Below the pieces are notes generated by a model that ran no database searches, was not told where the DNA came from, and saw only the letters and a program-made list of their open reading frames with translations. A program made the translations under genes and the position numbers. A stretch of DNA of 5,180 bases from the NCBI GenBank assembly GCA_016872225.1, contig VHAW01000116.1:1-5180 (forward strand). Reading direction: 5' to 3'. This document shows positions 4,374 through 5,180 of the stretch, in pieces; the stretch's first letter is position 1; each line of letters starts with the position of its first letter. Source of the DNA: Sphingomonadales bacterium. Lineage in GTDB: Bacteria; Bacteroidota; Bacteroidia; UBA7662.

Positions 4374-5180
4374 ATGCCAGCTAAAATCAGATTACAACGT
4401 CATGGTAAGAAGGGTAAACCTTTCTACCATATTGTGGTGGCGGATGTACGTGCTCCAAGAGACGGGAGATTCATTGAGCGTTTGGGATCCTACAACCCTA
4501 ACACCAACCCTGCCACCATCGACATCCAATTGGACAAATCCGTCCAATGGCTCCAAAACGGAGCACAACCCACCGACACCTGCCGTGCTATCTTGTCCTA
4601 TAAGGGCGTTATGATGCGCAAACACTTGCTGGACGGGGTCGCCAAAGGTGCCATCACCCAGGAAACCGCGGAACAACGCTTTGCGGAGTGGATGAATGCC
4701 CGCGATGCCAAGGTTCAGTCCAAGGTGGATAGCCTCAAAGCTTCCGGCGAGCAGAAGCGCAAAGCCGCCTTCCAAGCCGAATCCAAGGTGAACAGCGAAC
4801 GCGAAGCCGCTCTGCTACGCAAGCGTTCTGAAATGGCCGCTGCTTCAGAAGCTGCCGCTGTCGCCGCCGCTCGTGAAGCCGCTGGCGAGGAAGCCGTTGA
4901 AGAAGATGCCGCTCCGGTAGCCGAGGAAGCCGTTGAAGAAGTTGCCGCTCCGGTAGCCGAGGAAGCCGTCGAAGAAGTTGCCGCTCCGGTAGCCGAAGAG
5001 GCCGTCGAAGAAGTTGCCGCTCCGGTAGCCGAAGAGGCCGTCGAAAAAGTTGCCGCTCCGGTAGCCGAAGAGGCCGTCGAAAAAGTTGCCGCTCCGGTAG
5101 CCGAAGAATCGGCCGCCCCCAAAGAGGCTGCTCCTACTGCTGAAGAAGCCGCATCTGCTACCGAAGAAGATGCTCCTGCT
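4374..5180 (+). CDS. rpsP: 30S ribosomal protein S16 with long repetitive acidic C-terminal extension (3' end outside window)
   Basis: S16 is a small-subunit protein that binds 16S rRNA early in 30S assembly. ATG 4374 opens a frame that stays open for 269 codons to the right edge, so the true length is greater. Residues 1-88 are a clear S16 core: AKIRLQRHGKKGKPFYHIVV, then RDGRFIERLGSYNPNTNPA (29-47), and WLQNGAQPTDTCRAILSYKGVMMRKHL (59-85). Residues about 89-170 form a charged, Ala-rich, probably helical segment (KGAITQETAEQRFAEW onward). Residues 172-243 are six copies of a 12-residue unit (EEAVEEVAAPVA type), and 244-269 continue as degenerate Ala/Glu/Pro-rich sequence. E. coli S16 is about 80 residues. 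Bacteroidota homologues usually carry an Ala/Glu-rich tail, as I recall, but of more modest length. The tail lies outside the conserved core and is probably disordered or loosely helical on the ribosome surface; its role is unknown. rimM and trmD often follow rpsP in bacteria but are beyond the window. Confidence 0.96.
   Translation, partial: MPAKIRLQRHGKKGKPFYHIVVADVRAPRDGRFIERLGSYNPNTNPATIDIQLDKSVQWLQNGAQPTDTCRAILSYKGVMMRKHLLDGVAKGAITQETAEQRFAEWMNARDAKVQSKVDSLKASGEQKRKAAFQAESKVNSEREAALLRKRSEMAAASEAAAVAAAREAAGEEAVEEDAAPVAEEAVEEVAAPVAEEAVEEVAAPVAEEAVEEVAAPVAEEAVEKVAAPVAEEAVEKVAAPVAEESAAPKEAAPTAEEAASATEEDAPA
4887..5102 (+). repeat. Six tandem 36-bp repeats inside rpsP
   Basis: Six contiguous 36-bp units start at 4887, 4923, 4959, 4995, 5031 and 5067. 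Each encodes 12 residues, so the frame is kept. The constant part of every unit is GCC GTY GAA, and then GCCGCTCCGGTAGCC at the end. Variable positions are the order of the two leading Glu codons (GAGGAA in units 1-3, GAAGAG in 4-6), the Val codon (GTT in 1-2, GTC in 3-6), the sixth codon (GAA in 1-4, AAA in 5-6) and the seventh (GAT in 1, GTT in 2-6). Units 5 and 6 are identical. There are no spacers between units, so this is a coding minisatellite. Confidence 0.95.

Noticed and set aside
4345..4614. Plus-strand 89-codon frame overlapping rpsP
   Set aside because: It is out of frame with S16, whose own frame from 4374 matches the family throughout. The overlapping product is low-complexity and unrecognisable.
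4887..5102. CRISPR-like array of 36-bp repeats
   Set aside because: The units are directly contiguous without spacers and lie in frame inside rpsP, so they are a coding tandem repeat.
4715..5122. Minus-strand open frame encoding a Ser/Thr/Ala repeat protein
   Set aside because: It is the mirror of the 36-bp repeats in rpsP. The repeats keep the opposite strand free of stops, and it has no recognisable domain or start signals.

Overview
The window comes from the chromosome of a member of the Bacteroidota. Three things point there: a partial secreted protein ending in a type IX secretion (T9SS) sorting domain; a ribosomal protein S16 with the long Ala/Glu-rich tail seen in this phylum; and promoter-like TAnnTTTG boxes without Shine-Dalgarno sequences before start codons. 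The class or genus cannot be fixed from this sequence. By eye, the housekeeping part (2339-5180) is moderately GC-rich. The 5' half is more AT-rich, especially the middle of the TolC-like gene.

Layout. 2-649 (+): the end of a cell-surface or secreted protein with an Ig-like module and a T9SS C-terminal domain, cut by the window edge. 650-803: AT-rich spacer. 804-2069 (+): an outer-membrane efflux protein of the TolC/CzcC type. 2143-2218 (-): tRNA-Arg(UCU) with an encoded CCA end. 2219-2338: divergent intergenic region with a promoter-like box and two small inverted repeats. 2339-2908 (+): a 2-Cys peroxiredoxin. 2922-4268 (+): ffh, the SRP54 GTPase. 4269-4373: spacer with a good TAnnTTTG box. 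4374-5180 (+): rpsP, ribosomal protein S16, still open at the right edge and carrying six in-frame 36-bp repeats.

How the genes relate. Peroxiredoxin and ffh are 13 bases apart and probably share a transcript. The ffh-rpsP order is a widespread bacterial arrangement linking protein targeting and ribosome genes, but rpsP appears to have its own promoter here. The TolC-like gene has no inner-membrane pump or adaptor beside it in this window, and the T9SS cargo gene is unrelated to it as far as can be seen.

I see no evidence of a new multi-gene system, mobile element or CRISPR array. The most unusual feature is the S16 gene: a normal ribosomal core with a very long acidic tail built from 12-residue tandem repeats whose substitutions form an ordered series. 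Next are a peroxiredoxin whose C-terminal tail stops four residues after the resolving cysteine, and a sharp AT-rich patch inside the tolC-like gene.
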